Assembly: GCA_900472295.1 (NCBI GenBank) | Contig: UCIA01000029.1 | Span: forward strand, 223,505 to 287,504 | DNA: 64,000 nucleotides | Origin: Hyphomicrobiales bacterium | GTDB taxonomy: Bacteria > Pseudomonadota > Alphaproteobacteria > Rhizobiales > Rhizobiaceae | Direction of reading: 5' to 3' | Part shown: in pieces, positions 15,946 to 24,491 of the stretch | Layout of the letters: each line of letters begins with the position of its first letter | Position numbering within the stretch: position 1 is the first letter of the stretch | Notes under the pieces: model-generated | Database searches by the model: none | What the model was told of the DNA's origin: nothing | Seen by the model: the letters and a program-made list of their open reading frames with translations, nothing else | Position numbers and translations under genes: made by a program

Positions 15946-17807
15946 TGGCCTCGCGCCGCGACTTTCTGACGCTCGGCACTGCAGCAGCAGCCGTTGCACT
16001 GCTGCCGGGGCACGCTTTCGCCACCACTGCGACCGGTGTGAAGCTGCACGGCCTGTCGGCTTTCGGCGATCTCAAATACAAGCCGGATTTCACCCATTTC
16101 GACTACGTCAATCCGGATGCGCCCAAGGGCGGCCAGATGAACTTCGCGCCGCCGAACGCTACCTTGAATCAGAGCTTCCTGACCTTCAACACGTTGAACT
16201 CCCTGGTGCTGAAAGGGGAAGCCCCGCCGCGCTCCGAGCTCTGCTTCGATTCGCTGATGGCAAGCGCTGCCGACGAACCGGACGCGGTCTACGGCCTGCT
16301 TGCCGAATCCGTTACCTTGTCGGCGGACCGCAACGGCTTCCGTTTCAGCCTGCGGCCGCAGGCGCGCTTTCACGACGGCTCGCCACTGACGGCTGAGGAC
16401 ATCGCCTTCGCCTTGAAGCTCTACAAGGACGCGGGCCACCCGAACCTGTCCCAGGCGTTGCGCTATATGACGGATGCGGCCGCGGTCGACCCCGTCACCC
16501 TCGACCTCACCTTCAACGGCAAACAGTCGGCGCTGAACATTCTTTCGGTCGTCAGCATGTCGATCGTGTCCAAGGCTTTCTACACGGCCAACACTTTCGA
16601 CGCCTCGACATTGACCCCGCCGCTAGGCTCAGGCCCGTACAAAATCGGGCGCGTGTCACCCGGGCAGACTGTGGAGTATGAACGCGTTGCCGACTATTGG
16701 GGCCGCGATCTCGCGGTGAACCGCGGCGTCAACAATTTCGACCGTATCCGCATCGACTTCTACCTCGATCGCCAGGCAGCCTTCGAAGCCTTCAAGAAGG
16801 GCGATACGCATTTCCGCGAGGAATTCACTTCCCGGGTTTGGGCGACCGGCTACGACTTCCCAGCCCTTCGGGATGGCAAAGTCGTCAAACGGGAATTTCC
16901 CGGCGAGAAAACGCCAGACATGCAGGCTGTAGCGCTCAACCAGCGTCGGCCGCAATTCAGAGATGTCCGGGTGCGACGGGCTATCGCCAATTGTTTCGAT
17001 TTCGAATGGATCCAGCGGGTTCTGTTCTTCGGCTCTTACGAGCGTTCGCAATCGAACTTCGAACGATCTGACTATAAGGCCGAAGGTTTGCCTTCGCCTG
17101 GGGAATTGGCCCTGCTGGAGCCGTTTCGTGCCGAGTTGCCGCCGGAAACCTTTGGCGAAGCCGTGATGCAACCGGCGTCGGACGGCTCAGGCCACGACCG
17201 CAAGCTGTTGGGCGGGGCCTCAAGACTGCTCGCGGAAGCCGGCTGGAAGCGTTCGGGCAGCTTCGTCGTCAACGACAAAGGCGAGCGGCTGAAAGTGGAA
17301 ATGCTGGCCGAGGATGACGGCATCGTCCGCATCTTCACGCCATGGGCCGAGAATATGAAGGCAATCGGCATTGACGCTTCGATCCGGCAGGTCGATTCCA
17401 CGCAATATGAACGGCGGCAGAGCGATTTCGACTTCGATTTCAATATGCTCCATTGGTCGATCGGGGCAACGCCAACCGTCGACGGCCTGGAGATGCTCTA
17501 TGACTCGCGGATGGCAAAGACGCCGGGACAGCGCAACTATCCCGGCACCGAGAGCCCGGCGATCGACGCGCTGATCGTCGCGGCCGGCAAGGCGGCCAGC
17601 CGAAACGAGCTCGTCACGGCGCTCAGAGCGCTCGACCGGGTCTTGCGCGCACGGCTTGATTGGATTCCTAGTTGGTACCTGGCGAATCACCGCGTCGCCT
17701 ATTGGGACATGTTCGGCTTTCCCGAGCAGAAGCCCGATTTCGGCTTTCCGGTCGAGACGCTGTGGTGGTTCGACAAGGGCAAGGCGGCAAAGATTGGCAA
17801 AGCCTGA
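15945..17807 (+). CDS. yejA: YejA-type peptide-binding protein, second copy (Tat signal)
   Basis: A 620-residue paralog of the preceding gene, sharing F-D-Y-V-N-P-D-A-P-K-G-G, L-N-Q-R-R-P-Q-F-R-D and the same overall length. Its N-terminus is M-A-S-R-R-D-F-L-T-L-G, a twin-arginine motif, followed by a mild hydrophobic core and A-F-A. It is therefore predicted to be exported folded by Tat, unlike its Sec-type neighbour. The open frame extends upstream to 15771, but the ATG at 15945 in a TGATG overlap is the credible start. Two binding proteins served by one permease/ATPase set suggests widened substrate range. Confidence 0.9.
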   Translation: MASRRDFLTLGTAAAAVALLPGHAFATTATGVKLHGLSAFGDLKYKPDFTHFDYVNPDAPKGGQMNFAPPNATLNQSFLTFNTLNSLVLKGEAPPRSELCFDSLMASAADEPDAVYGLLAESVTLSADRNGFRFSLRPQARFHDGSPLTAEDIAFALKLYKDAGHPNLSQALRYMTDAAAVDPVTLDLTFNGKQSALNILSVVSMSIVSKAFYTANTFDASTLTPPLGSGPYKIGRVSPGQTVEYERVADYWGRDLAVNRGVNNFDRIRIDFYLDRQAAFEAFKKGDTHFREEFTSRVWATGYDFPALRDGKVVKREFPGEKTPDMQAVALNQRRPQFRDVRVRRAIANCFDFEWIQRVLFFGSYERSQSNFERSDYKAEGLPSPGELALLEPFRAELPPETFGEAVMQPASDGSGHDRKLLGGASRLLAEAGWKRSGSFVVNDKGERLKVEMLAEDDGIVRIFTPWAENMKAIGIDASIRQVDSTQYERRQSDFDFDFNMLHWSIGATPTVDGLEMLYDSRMAKTPGQRNYPGTESPAIDALIVAAGKAASRNELVTALRALDRVLRARLDWIPSWYLANHRVAYWDMFGFPEQKPDFGFPVETLWWFDKGKAAKIGKA

Positions 17808-17837
17808 CATGACCGTTCGCGCAGGATTGGCAGCCTG

Positions 17838-18932
17838 ATGGGCGCCTACATCCTGCGACGCATCCTGTTGATGATCCCGACCCTGTTCGGCATCATGGCG
17901 ATTTCTTTTGCCGTCATCCAGTTCGCGCCCGGCGGGCCGGTGGAGCAGATCATCGCCAGGCTCACCAATCAGGGCGGCAGCGATCGCCTTGGCGGTGGCG
18001 GCGGTGATGCCGGCGGCGCCAATTTCGATGCTGCCGGCGACGTCGGCTCGAAATATCGCGGCGCGCAAGGGCTCGATCCGGAATTCATCAAGAAGCTGGA
18101 GAAGCAGTTCGGCTTCGACAAGCCGCCGCTCGAACGCTTCGGCATGATGCTGTGGAACTATGCCCGCTTCGATTTCGGCGACAGCTATTTCCGCGACATT
18201 TCGGTGCTCGACCTGATCCTGGAAAAGATGCCGGTATCGATCTCGATCGGGCTGTGGATCACATTGCTTTCCTATCTGATCTCGATCCCGCTCGGTATTC
18301 GCAAGGCGGTCAAGGACGGTTCCACCTTCGACGTCTGGACCAGCGGCATCGTTATCGTCGGCTATGCCATCCCGGGCTTCCTGTTCGGTATCCTTTTAAT
18401 GGTGCTGTTTGCCGGCGGCTCGTTCTGGGACTGGTTCCCGCTGCGCGGCATCGTTTCGGAGAATTGGGATCAATTATCATGGCCGGACAGGATTGCCGAT
18501 TATTTCTGGCATATGGCGCTGCCGCTGACGGCGCTGGTGCTGTCGGCATTCGCCACCACGACGCTTTTGACCAAGAACTCATTCCTCGAAGAGATCCGCA
18601 AGCAGTATGTTGTGACTGCACGCGCCAAAGGCTTGTCGGAGCGAAAGGTGCTCTATGGCCATGTCTTCCGCAACGCCATGCTGATCGTCATTGCCGGCTT
18701 TCCCGCTGCCTTCATCTCGGCCTTCTTCACCGGTTCGCTTTTGATCGAGAACATCTTCTCGCTCGACGGACTCGGCCTGCTCGGTTTTAAATCCGTGCTC
18801 GACCGCGATTATCCGGTGGTGTTTGCCACGCTCTACATTTTCTCGCTGCTTGGCCTGTTCGTTAACCTGCTTTCCGACCTGATCTACACCTGGGTCGACC
18901 CGCGCATCGATTTCGAGCGAAGGGACGTCTGA
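17838..18932 (+). CDS. yejB: YejB-type peptide ABC permease
   Basis: A 364-residue inner-membrane permease of the Yej importer. It starts M-G-A-Y-I-L-R-R-I-L-L-M-I-P-T-L-F-G-I as DppB/YejB proteins do. A glycine-rich periplasmic insert follows at about residues 46-75 (G-G-S-D-R-L-G-G-G-G-G-D-A-G-G), a YejB feature. The EAA loop reads Q-Y-V-V-T-A-R-A-K-G-L-S-E near residue 256. It begins 30 nt after yejA and its TGA overlaps the ATG of yejE. Confidence 0.94.
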   Translation: MGAYILRRILLMIPTLFGIMAISFAVIQFAPGGPVEQIIARLTNQGGSDRLGGGGGDAGGANFDAAGDVGSKYRGAQGLDPEFIKKLEKQFGFDKPPLERFGMMLWNYARFDFGDSYFRDISVLDLILEKMPVSISIGLWITLLSYLISIPLGIRKAVKDGSTFDVWTSGIVIVGYAIPGFLFGILLMVLFAGGSFWDWFPLRGIVSENWDQLSWPDRIADYFWHMALPLTALVLSAFATTTLLTKNSFLEEIRKQYVVTARAKGLSERKVLYGHVFRNAMLIVIAGFPAAFISAFFTGSLLIENIFSLDGLGLLGFKSVLDRDYPVVFATLYIFSLLGLFVNLLSDLIYTWVDPRIDFERRDV

Positions 18933-20068
18933 TGGCAGAAGCCGCTGCCGAGACCCCGGTTCGCATCGCCCGTCCGTGGCTGTCGCCGCTCAACCAGCGG
19001 CGCCTGCAAAACTTCAGGGCCAACCGGCGCGGCTATTGGTCGTTGTGGATCTTCCTGGTCCTGTTCGTACTGTCGCTGTTTTCCGAGCTGATCGCCAACG
19101 ACAAGCCGATCATTGCTTCCTACAAGGGCGAGATCCTGTTTCCGGTGCTGGTCGCCTACCCGGAAGAAAAGTTCGGCGGCTTTTATGCCGTCACCGACTA
19201 TCGCGACCCAGTTATCCAGGACGAGATCAACGCCAATGGCTGGATGATCTGGCCACCGGTCCGCTATTCCTATCAGACCGTCAACAACGCCATTCCCGAG
19301 GCGGCGCCCACCAAACCATCCTGGCTCTACGACAAGGCGAAACGGTGCAACCAATACCCGAAAGGCGCCGAGGACCCAAACTGCTCCGTCGGCAACTGGA
19401 ACTGGCTGGGCACCGATGACCAGGCGCGCGACGTGATGGCGCGGCTCATTTATGGTTTCAGGATCTCCGTGCTGTTCGGCCTGGTCCTGACTGCGGGATC
19501 GTCGCTCATCGGCGTCGCCGCTGGCGCGATGCAGGGCTATTTCGGTGGATGGACCGACCTTCTGTTCCAGCGCTTCATCGAAATATGGTCGGCGATTCCG
19601 GTGCTCTACCTCCTGCTGATCGTCGCCGCGATCCTGCCGCCAGGTTTCTTCATCCTGCTCGGGCTGATGCTCCTGTTCTCGTGGGTGGCGCTGGTCGGCG
19701 TGGTCAGGGCCGAGTTCCTGCGTGCCCGCAACTTTGAGTATGTGAACGCTGCACGGGCGCTCGGTGTGCCCAATCTCACCATCATGTTTCGCCACCTGCT
19801 GCCCAACGCCATGGTCGCGACGCTGACCTTCCTGCCCTTCCTGCTCTCAGGCTCGATCTCAACACTGACGTCGCTCGACTATCTCGGCTTCGGCCTGCCG
19901 CCAGGCTCCGCCTCGCTCGGCGAATTGCTCAAGCAGGCACAACGCAATCTCAACGCGCCATGGCTTGGCATATCCGCCTTCGTGGTCATCTCGCTGATGC
20001 TGTCACTGCTGGTGTTCGTCGGTGAGGCGACACGCGATGCTTTCGACCCGCGCAAGGCGTTCCGATGA
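18932..20068 (+). CDS. yejE: YejE-type peptide ABC permease
   Basis: A 378-residue DppC-family permease with the long periplasmic loop between the first two membrane segments that marks YejE: it contains K-P-I-I-A-S-Y-K-G-E-I-L-F-P, then P-P-V-R-Y-S-Y and N-W-L-G-T-D-D-Q-A-R-D-V. The EAA loop reads F-E-Y-V-N-A-A-R-A-L-G-V-P. Its start overlaps the yejB stop and its stop overlaps the yejF ATG, so all three are translationally coupled. Confidence 0.94.
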   Translation: MAEAAAETPVRIARPWLSPLNQRRLQNFRANRRGYWSLWIFLVLFVLSLFSELIANDKPIIASYKGEILFPVLVAYPEEKFGGFYAVTDYRDPVIQDEINANGWMIWPPVRYSYQTVNNAIPEAAPTKPSWLYDKAKRCNQYPKGAEDPNCSVGNWNWLGTDDQARDVMARLIYGFRISVLFGLVLTAGSSLIGVAAGAMQGYFGGWTDLLFQRFIEIWSAIPVLYLLLIVAAILPPGFFILLGLMLLFSWVALVGVVRAEFLRARNFEYVNAARALGVPNLTIMFRHLLPNAMVATLTFLPFLLSGSISTLTSLDYLGFGLPPGSASLGELLKQAQRNLNAPWLGISAFVVISLMLSLLVFVGEATRDAFDPRKAFR

Positions 20069-21693
20069 GCGAGCCGCTGCTCTCCGTTCGCGATCTCAGC
20101 GTTGCCTTCACGCAAGGCGGCAACCAGTCAATAGCCGTCGACCACATCTCCTTCGATCTTGCCAAGGGCGAGACGGTGGCGCTGGTCGGCGAATCCGGTT
20201 CGGGCAAGTCGGTCTCGGCGCTGTCGGTGCTGAAGCTGCTGCCCTATCCGACGGCCAGCCACCCCTCGGGCAAGATCCTGTTCCAGGGCGCCGACCTTTT
20301 GGCGATGAACGAAAAGCAATTGCGCAGCGTGCGCGGCAACAAGATCACCATGATCTTCCAGGAGCCGATGACCTCGCTCAATCCGCTGCACACGATCGAG
20401 CAGCAGATCGTCGAGATCCTGGCGCTGCATCAGGGCATGGGCGACCGCCAGGCCAAGGCGCGGACGCTGGCGCTGCTCCACGAGGTCGGCATACGCGAGC
20501 CGGAAAAGCGCCTCGACGCCTATCCGCACCAGCTGTCCGGTGGACAGCGCCAGCGCGTCATGATCGCCATGGCGCTGGCCAACGAACCGGAACTGCTGAT
20601 CGCCGACGAGCCGACCACCGCGCTCGATGTCACCGTGCAGGCGCAGATCCTCGAACTGCTGGCGGGACTGAAGGCCCGCAAGGGCATGTCGATGCTGTTC
20701 ATCACCCATGATCTCGGCATCGTCCGAAAGATCGCCGACCGGGTCTGTGTGATGACCAAAGGCAAGATCGTCGAGACCGGGCCGACGAAGGAGATCTTCG
20801 CCAACCCGCAGCACGCCTACACAAAGCACCTGCTGGCCGCCGAGCCGAAAGGCAAACCGCCGGCCGCCAATGCCGCCGCCAAGCCGGTGATGACCGGCAA
20901 GGACATAAAGGTCTGGTTCCCGATCAAGAAGGGCTTCTTCCGCACCACCGTCGACAATGTGAAGGCGGTGGACGGCATCGACGTCACCGTGCGCGCCGGC
21001 CAGACACTCGGCGTCGTCGGCGAATCCGGCTCCGGCAAGACCACGCTCGGCCTGGCGCTGGCGCGGATGATCTCGTCGACCGGCACCATCCAGTTCAACG
21101 GCAGCGACATCAACCAGCTCTCCTTCAACGCTATGCGGCCGCTGCGGCGCGAGCTGCAGATCGTCTTCCAGGACCCGTTCGGTTCGCTCAGCCCGCGCAT
21201 GTCGGTGTCGGAGATCATCGAGGAAGGGCTGAAGATCCACGAGCCGAAGCTGTCGCCCGACCAGCGCGACGACAAGGTCGTCGACGTGCTGAAGGAGGTC
21301 GGGCTCGATCCGGCAACCAGGAACCGCTATCCGCATGAATTCTCCGGCGGCCAGCGCCAGCGCGTCGCCATCGCGCGCGCCATGGTGCTCAATCCGCGCT
21401 TCGTCATGCTGGACGAGCCGACCTCGGCGCTCGACATGAGCGTGCAGGCGCAAGTGGTCGATCTGTTGCGCAACCTGCAGGCCAAGCACGACCTTGCCTA
21501 TCTGTTCATCAGCCACGATCTGAAAGTCGTTCGCGCCCTTGCCAACGAGGTCATCGTCATGCGCAATGGCAGGATTGTCGAAGCCGGTTCGTCCGAACAG
21601 ATTTTCGAGCGGCCTCAGACCGACTATACCAAGGCGCTGATCTCGGCCGCGTTCCGGATCGAGACGGCGCCGGTCGGCATCGTCAGCGAATAA
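20065..21693 (+). CDS. yejF: YejF-type ABC ATPase with two fused nucleotide-binding domains
   Basis: A 542-residue energy-coupling protein of the Yej importer. The first ABC domain has Walker A G-E-S-G-S-G-K-S, signature L-S-G-G-Q-R-Q-R and Walker B L-L-I-A-D-E-P. The second (from about residue 275) has G-E-S-G-S-G-K-T-T, F-S-G-G-Q-R-Q-R and V-M-L-D-E-P-T-S. Both domains look catalytically intact, as expected for YejF, which replaces separate DppD and DppF subunits. The ATG overlaps the yejE stop (ATGA). It closes the yejAABEF operon. Confidence 0.95.
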   Translation: MSEPLLSVRDLSVAFTQGGNQSIAVDHISFDLAKGETVALVGESGSGKSVSALSVLKLLPYPTASHPSGKILFQGADLLAMNEKQLRSVRGNKITMIFQEPMTSLNPLHTIEQQIVEILALHQGMGDRQAKARTLALLHEVGIREPEKRLDAYPHQLSGGQRQRVMIAMALANEPELLIADEPTTALDVTVQAQILELLAGLKARKGMSMLFITHDLGIVRKIADRVCVMTKGKIVETGPTKEIFANPQHAYTKHLLAAEPKGKPPAANAAAKPVMTGKDIKVWFPIKKGFFRTTVDNVKAVDGIDVTVRAGQTLGVVGESGSGKTTLGLALARMISSTGTIQFNGSDINQLSFNAMRPLRRELQIVFQDPFGSLSPRMSVSEIIEEGLKIHEPKLSPDQRDDKVVDVLKEVGLDPATRNRYPHEFSGGQRQRVAIARAMVLNPRFVMLDEPTSALDMSVQAQVVDLLRNLQAKHDLAYLFISHDLKVVRALANEVIVMRNGRIVEAGSSEQIFERPQTDYTKALISAAFRIETAPVGIVSE

Positions 21694-21712
21694 CAGGGAA
21701 TAAAATTCGCAA

Positions 21713-22654
21713 ATGGAAAAAGGCAAAATCCTGCTTGCCGTTACCGGCTTCCATCCGCAGCGCTGGCGCGAGCTGCTGTCGGCCGACCGTGAAGTGGTGC
21801 TCGAGCCCGACGGCGCCTCCGACCCGTCGATCACCTATGCGGTGGTGTGGAAGCAGAAGCCGAACTTGCTTAAGTCGCTGCCCAATCTGCGCGCCATCTT
21901 CTCGATCGGCGCCGGCGTCGACCACATCTTCGCCGATCCCGGCCTGCCCGACGTGCCGATCGTCAGAGTGGTTGCCGACAACCTCACCCAGTACATGACC
22001 GAGTATGTCGTCTGGCGAGTGCTCGACCATCACCGCCAAGGCATGCTCTATCGCGCCCAGCAGCCGAAGAAGACCTGGCACGAACCGCCGCAGCGGCCGG
22101 CCGGAGACATTTCGGTCGGCATTATGGGGCTCGGCAATCTCGGCCGCGCGGCGGCGTCGGTGCTGTTGTCGCTCGGCTTTGCCGTCAATGGCTGGTCGCG
22201 CAGCGATCGGCCGATGAAAGGCGTTTCGACCTATGCCGGAGAGGCCGGGCTGATCCCCTTCCTCAACGCCACCGACATACTGGTGGTGCTGTTGCCGCTG
22301 ACGCCGGACACGCAAGGCATCATCAACCACGGCGTGCTGAAGGAATTGCGCAAGCGCAACGGCCTCGGCGGCTCGGTGCTGATCAATGCCGGGCGCGGCC
22401 GGCTGCAGAAGGATGCCGACATTTTGCGCGCGCTGGACGACGGCACGCTGAAGGAGGCGAGCCTCGACGTGTTCGAGGTCGAGCCGTTGCCGAAAACCAG
22501 CCCGCTATGGGGCCACCCGAAAGTGTTCGTGACGCCGCATGCGGCGGCAACCTCGGACCCTGTCCATCTGGCGCCCGCCATGCTGCGGCAGATGGATGCC
22601 TTCGAGCGCGGCGAAAAGCTGGACAATCTGGTGGACCGCAAGGCGGGCTATTGA
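21713..22654 (+). CDS. D-2-hydroxyacid dehydrogenase, glyoxylate/hydroxypyruvate reductase A-like
   Basis: A 313-residue NAD(P)-dependent enzyme predicted to reduce glyoxylate or hydroxypyruvate. The Rossmann motif is V-G-I-M-G-L-G-N-L-G-R-A at about 134-145. The catalytic arginine lies in I-N-A-G-R-G-R-L, the glutamate region in D-V-F-E-V-E-P-L-P, and the histidine in V-T-P-H-A-A-A. The N-terminal substrate domain is short, as in GhrA. It starts 19 nt after yejF, so it may be read through from the yej operon, although the function is unrelated. Exact substrate preference is inferred. Confidence 0.88.
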   Translation: MEKGKILLAVTGFHPQRWRELLSADREVVLEPDGASDPSITYAVVWKQKPNLLKSLPNLRAIFSIGAGVDHIFADPGLPDVPIVRVVADNLTQYMTEYVVWRVLDHHRQGMLYRAQQPKKTWHEPPQRPAGDISVGIMGLGNLGRAAASVLLSLGFAVNGWSRSDRPMKGVSTYAGEAGLIPFLNATDILVVLLPLTPDTQGIINHGVLKELRKRNGLGGSVLINAGRGRLQKDADILRALDDGTLKEASLDVFEVEPLPKTSPLWGHPKVFVTPHAAATSDPVHLAPAMLRQMDAFERGEKLDNLVDRKAGY

Positions 22655-22693
22655 CGAAGCGAGACTGTGAATGGCCAAAATAGGTCACGCCAA

Positions 22694-22972
22694 ATGAATA
22701 CCCTGACAATGGTGTCTACGGCGTTTTTCGTTATAAGTGTTACCCTGTTCCTTTATATGAGACTCAGAATCGTAGATAAACACAACGGTTTCGGCAAATT
22801 TGCGAAATTTGGTTACCTAAATCAGACATATGTAGACGCAGAGAAAGCAAGATCCAATCAAGACTTTGTTCGTGAGTGGAATAGGAAAATTCCAAAGTAT
22901 CGCGCGGTATTCATATTTGGAATTTTGCAATTTTTGATAGTTTGGTCGCTGGCCGTGTTTTTTACTGACTGA
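22694..22972 (+). CDS. Small AT-rich two-helix membrane protein, unknown function
   Basis: A 92-residue protein with two hydrophobic segments, near residues 4-24 (M-V-S-T-A-F-F-V-I-S-V-T-L-F-L-Y) and 70-90 (F-I-F-G-I-L-Q-F-L-I-V-W-S-L), separated by a charged loop. I do not recognise a family. By hand count GC over 22741-22920 is about 39%, far below the neighbouring genes, which suggests acquired DNA. The frame opens at a GTG at 22667, but the ATG at 22694 directly precedes the first helix. It is convergent with the lipoprotein gene at 22990. Confidence 0.6.
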   Translation: MNTLTMVSTAFFVISVTLFLYMRLRIVDKHNGFGKFAKFGYLNQTYVDAEKARSNQDFVREWNRKIPKYRAVFIFGILQFLIVWSLAVFFTD

Positions 22973-22989
22973 CTGCCAGACCTCATTCG

Positions 22990-23349
22990 TCAGCTCGGCA
23001 GGGCGAAGCTGTTTTTCTTCTTTGGCTTGCCGCACTCGCGGCGGACAATCGAACGGTTCATGGCGTCGATCTTGCCGCTTGCCTGGTCGACGTCGCGTTT
23101 GCTCTTGGAGCGCGTATCCGGCGTGAACGGCCCAAAGCCCATTGCCGGGTTTGAGAAACTCGGCTTGGCGTCGGTCGACAGATTATATTGTTGCGCCAGC
23201 CCGTTGCGCTGCGCCAGCAGCTGGTCGCAAGGCACGCTGTCATATTGCAGCGACGACTGCACGTCCTGATCTTGCCGCTCCGCCATCGAGCTGCCCATGC
23301 ACCCGGTCACTGCCAGGCAAGACACCAAGACCATCATGTTCCAGCGCAT
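22990..23349 (-). CDS. Small predicted lipoprotein of unknown function
   Basis: A 119-residue protein with a lipoprotein signal (M-V-L-V-S-C-L-A-V-T-G-C, lipobox V-T-G-C ending at about residue 17), so it should be acylated and membrane-attached. The mature part is short and polar, with P-C-D-Q-L-L-A-Q-R-N-G-L-A-Q-Q-Y and a lysine-rich end (K-P-K-K-K-N). A conserved cysteine pair (C41 and C106, approximately) might form a disulphide. No domain is recognised. An ATG start with an AGGAG-like sequence upstream supports expression. Confidence 0.7.
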   Translation of the reverse strand: MRWNMMVLVSCLAVTGCMGSSMAERQDQDVQSSLQYDSVPCDQLLAQRNGLAQQYNLSTDAKPSFSNPAMGFGPFTPDTRSKSKRDVDQASGKIDAMNRSIVRRECGKPKKKNSFALPS

Positions 23350-23456
23350 GTGCTTCTCCTCGATGCCAAGCCGATCCGACCTTCTTCGGCGTGTATTGTA
23401 TCTGATGCCGCGCCAGCCGCAAAAATCCTATTCACATTTTCAAACACAACGAGACA

Positions 23457-24386
23457 TCAGCCCTTCGAAAGAACCGCCAGCACGGCCAATCCATCGACGG
23501 GCCGGTGGCGATCCCAGCGGATGACAGTGGGCTGGGCGGACAGCACCGAGAGACCGTTGGCGGCAAGCACCCGTTCGACATAGGCTTGCGAATGGACGTA
23601 GCGGCGCGATGGCTGCAGCGCGAAACCGGCCTCGCCAACCGCCTCGCCTTCCATTGGCGTCTCGACGGAAAAGGCAAACAGGCCATTGGCGGCGAGGATG
23701 CCGGCGACGGCCTTCACCACAGGATCGAGCGCACCGACATAGATGAACACGTCGGCCGCCACCACCAGATCGGCCTCTGGGCCTGCATAAGCGAAATGCT
23801 GCAGATCGGCTTTGGCAAGCAAATCATAGACGCCCTTGGCGCGGGCCTTCTTCAGCATGCCGGCAGAGATGTCGTAGCCTTCGAGCCGGTCGGCGATCGG
23901 CCGCAGCCTTTCGCCCATCAGGCCAGTGCCGCAGCCGAGGTCGAGGACCAGCGAAAAGCGGCCAGGTCTTGCCGCTCGAATGGCGTGATCGAGAAACTCC
24001 GGCAGCCGGTAGCCGAGCTTGTCGACCAAGGAATCCTCGAACGTCTCGGCATAGTGATCGAACAGCGTTTCGACGAAGGCGCTGGGCGGCGCCGCGGCAG
24101 GCGGCGCCTTGCCGATCAGTTGCAACTTCAGCGCAGCACCCAGGCGATCCGTGGGATCGAGCTCCAGCGCCATTGCCCAGGCCTGCGCTGCCAGGCCGAG
24201 CCGCTCCGCCGTCTCCTGCATCTCGCCGAGGCGGAACCAGCCTGCCGCCCATTGCGGCGCCAGTTCCAGCGCGCCGAGCAGCAATTCCGCCGCGGCCATA
24301 GCGTCGCCCGAGCCGTACAGCATCTCGGCATAGTCGGCGCGGCGGTCCGCGGTCAGATCGCCAGACGAGGTGTGCAGCATTTGCAT
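23457..24386 (-). CDS. TPR-containing SAM-dependent methyltransferase
   Basis: A 309-residue protein. Residues 1-95 look like TPR-type helices (A-D-Y-A-E-M-L-Y-G-S-G-D-A-M-A-A-A-E-L-L followed by G-W-F-R-L-G-E-M-Q-E). The class I methyltransferase domain begins near residue 130, with motif I L-V-L-D-L-G-C-G-T-G-L-M-G and A-D-L-V-V-A-A-D-V-F-I-Y-V-G. It resembles predicted trans-aconitate-methyltransferase-like proteins. The open frame runs antisense through the exonuclease gene, but the ATG at 24386 starts the recognisable protein. It is divergent from the exonuclease gene, with 105 bp between starts. Substrate unknown. Confidence 0.85.
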   Translation of the reverse strand: MQMLHTSSGDLTADRRADYAEMLYGSGDAMAAAELLLGALELAPQWAAGWFRLGEMQETAERLGLAAQAWAMALELDPTDRLGAALKLQLIGKAPPAAAPPSAFVETLFDHYAETFEDSLVDKLGYRLPEFLDHAIRAARPGRFSLVLDLGCGTGLMGERLRPIADRLEGYDISAGMLKKARAKGVYDLLAKADLQHFAYAGPEADLVVAADVFIYVGALDPVVKAVAGILAANGLFAFSVETPMEGEAVGEAGFALQPSRRYVHSQAYVERVLAANGLSVLSAQPTVIRWDRHRPVDGLAVLAVLSKG

Positions 24387-24491
24387 GGCGATGGGTCCGC
24401 CGGCTGATGCGGCCGGTGGCTGGCTGTAGGACGAGTCAGCAGTCTCTTGCAACAGGCTTCCCGTGCCGAAATTTGCGCCTATCTTGAAACC

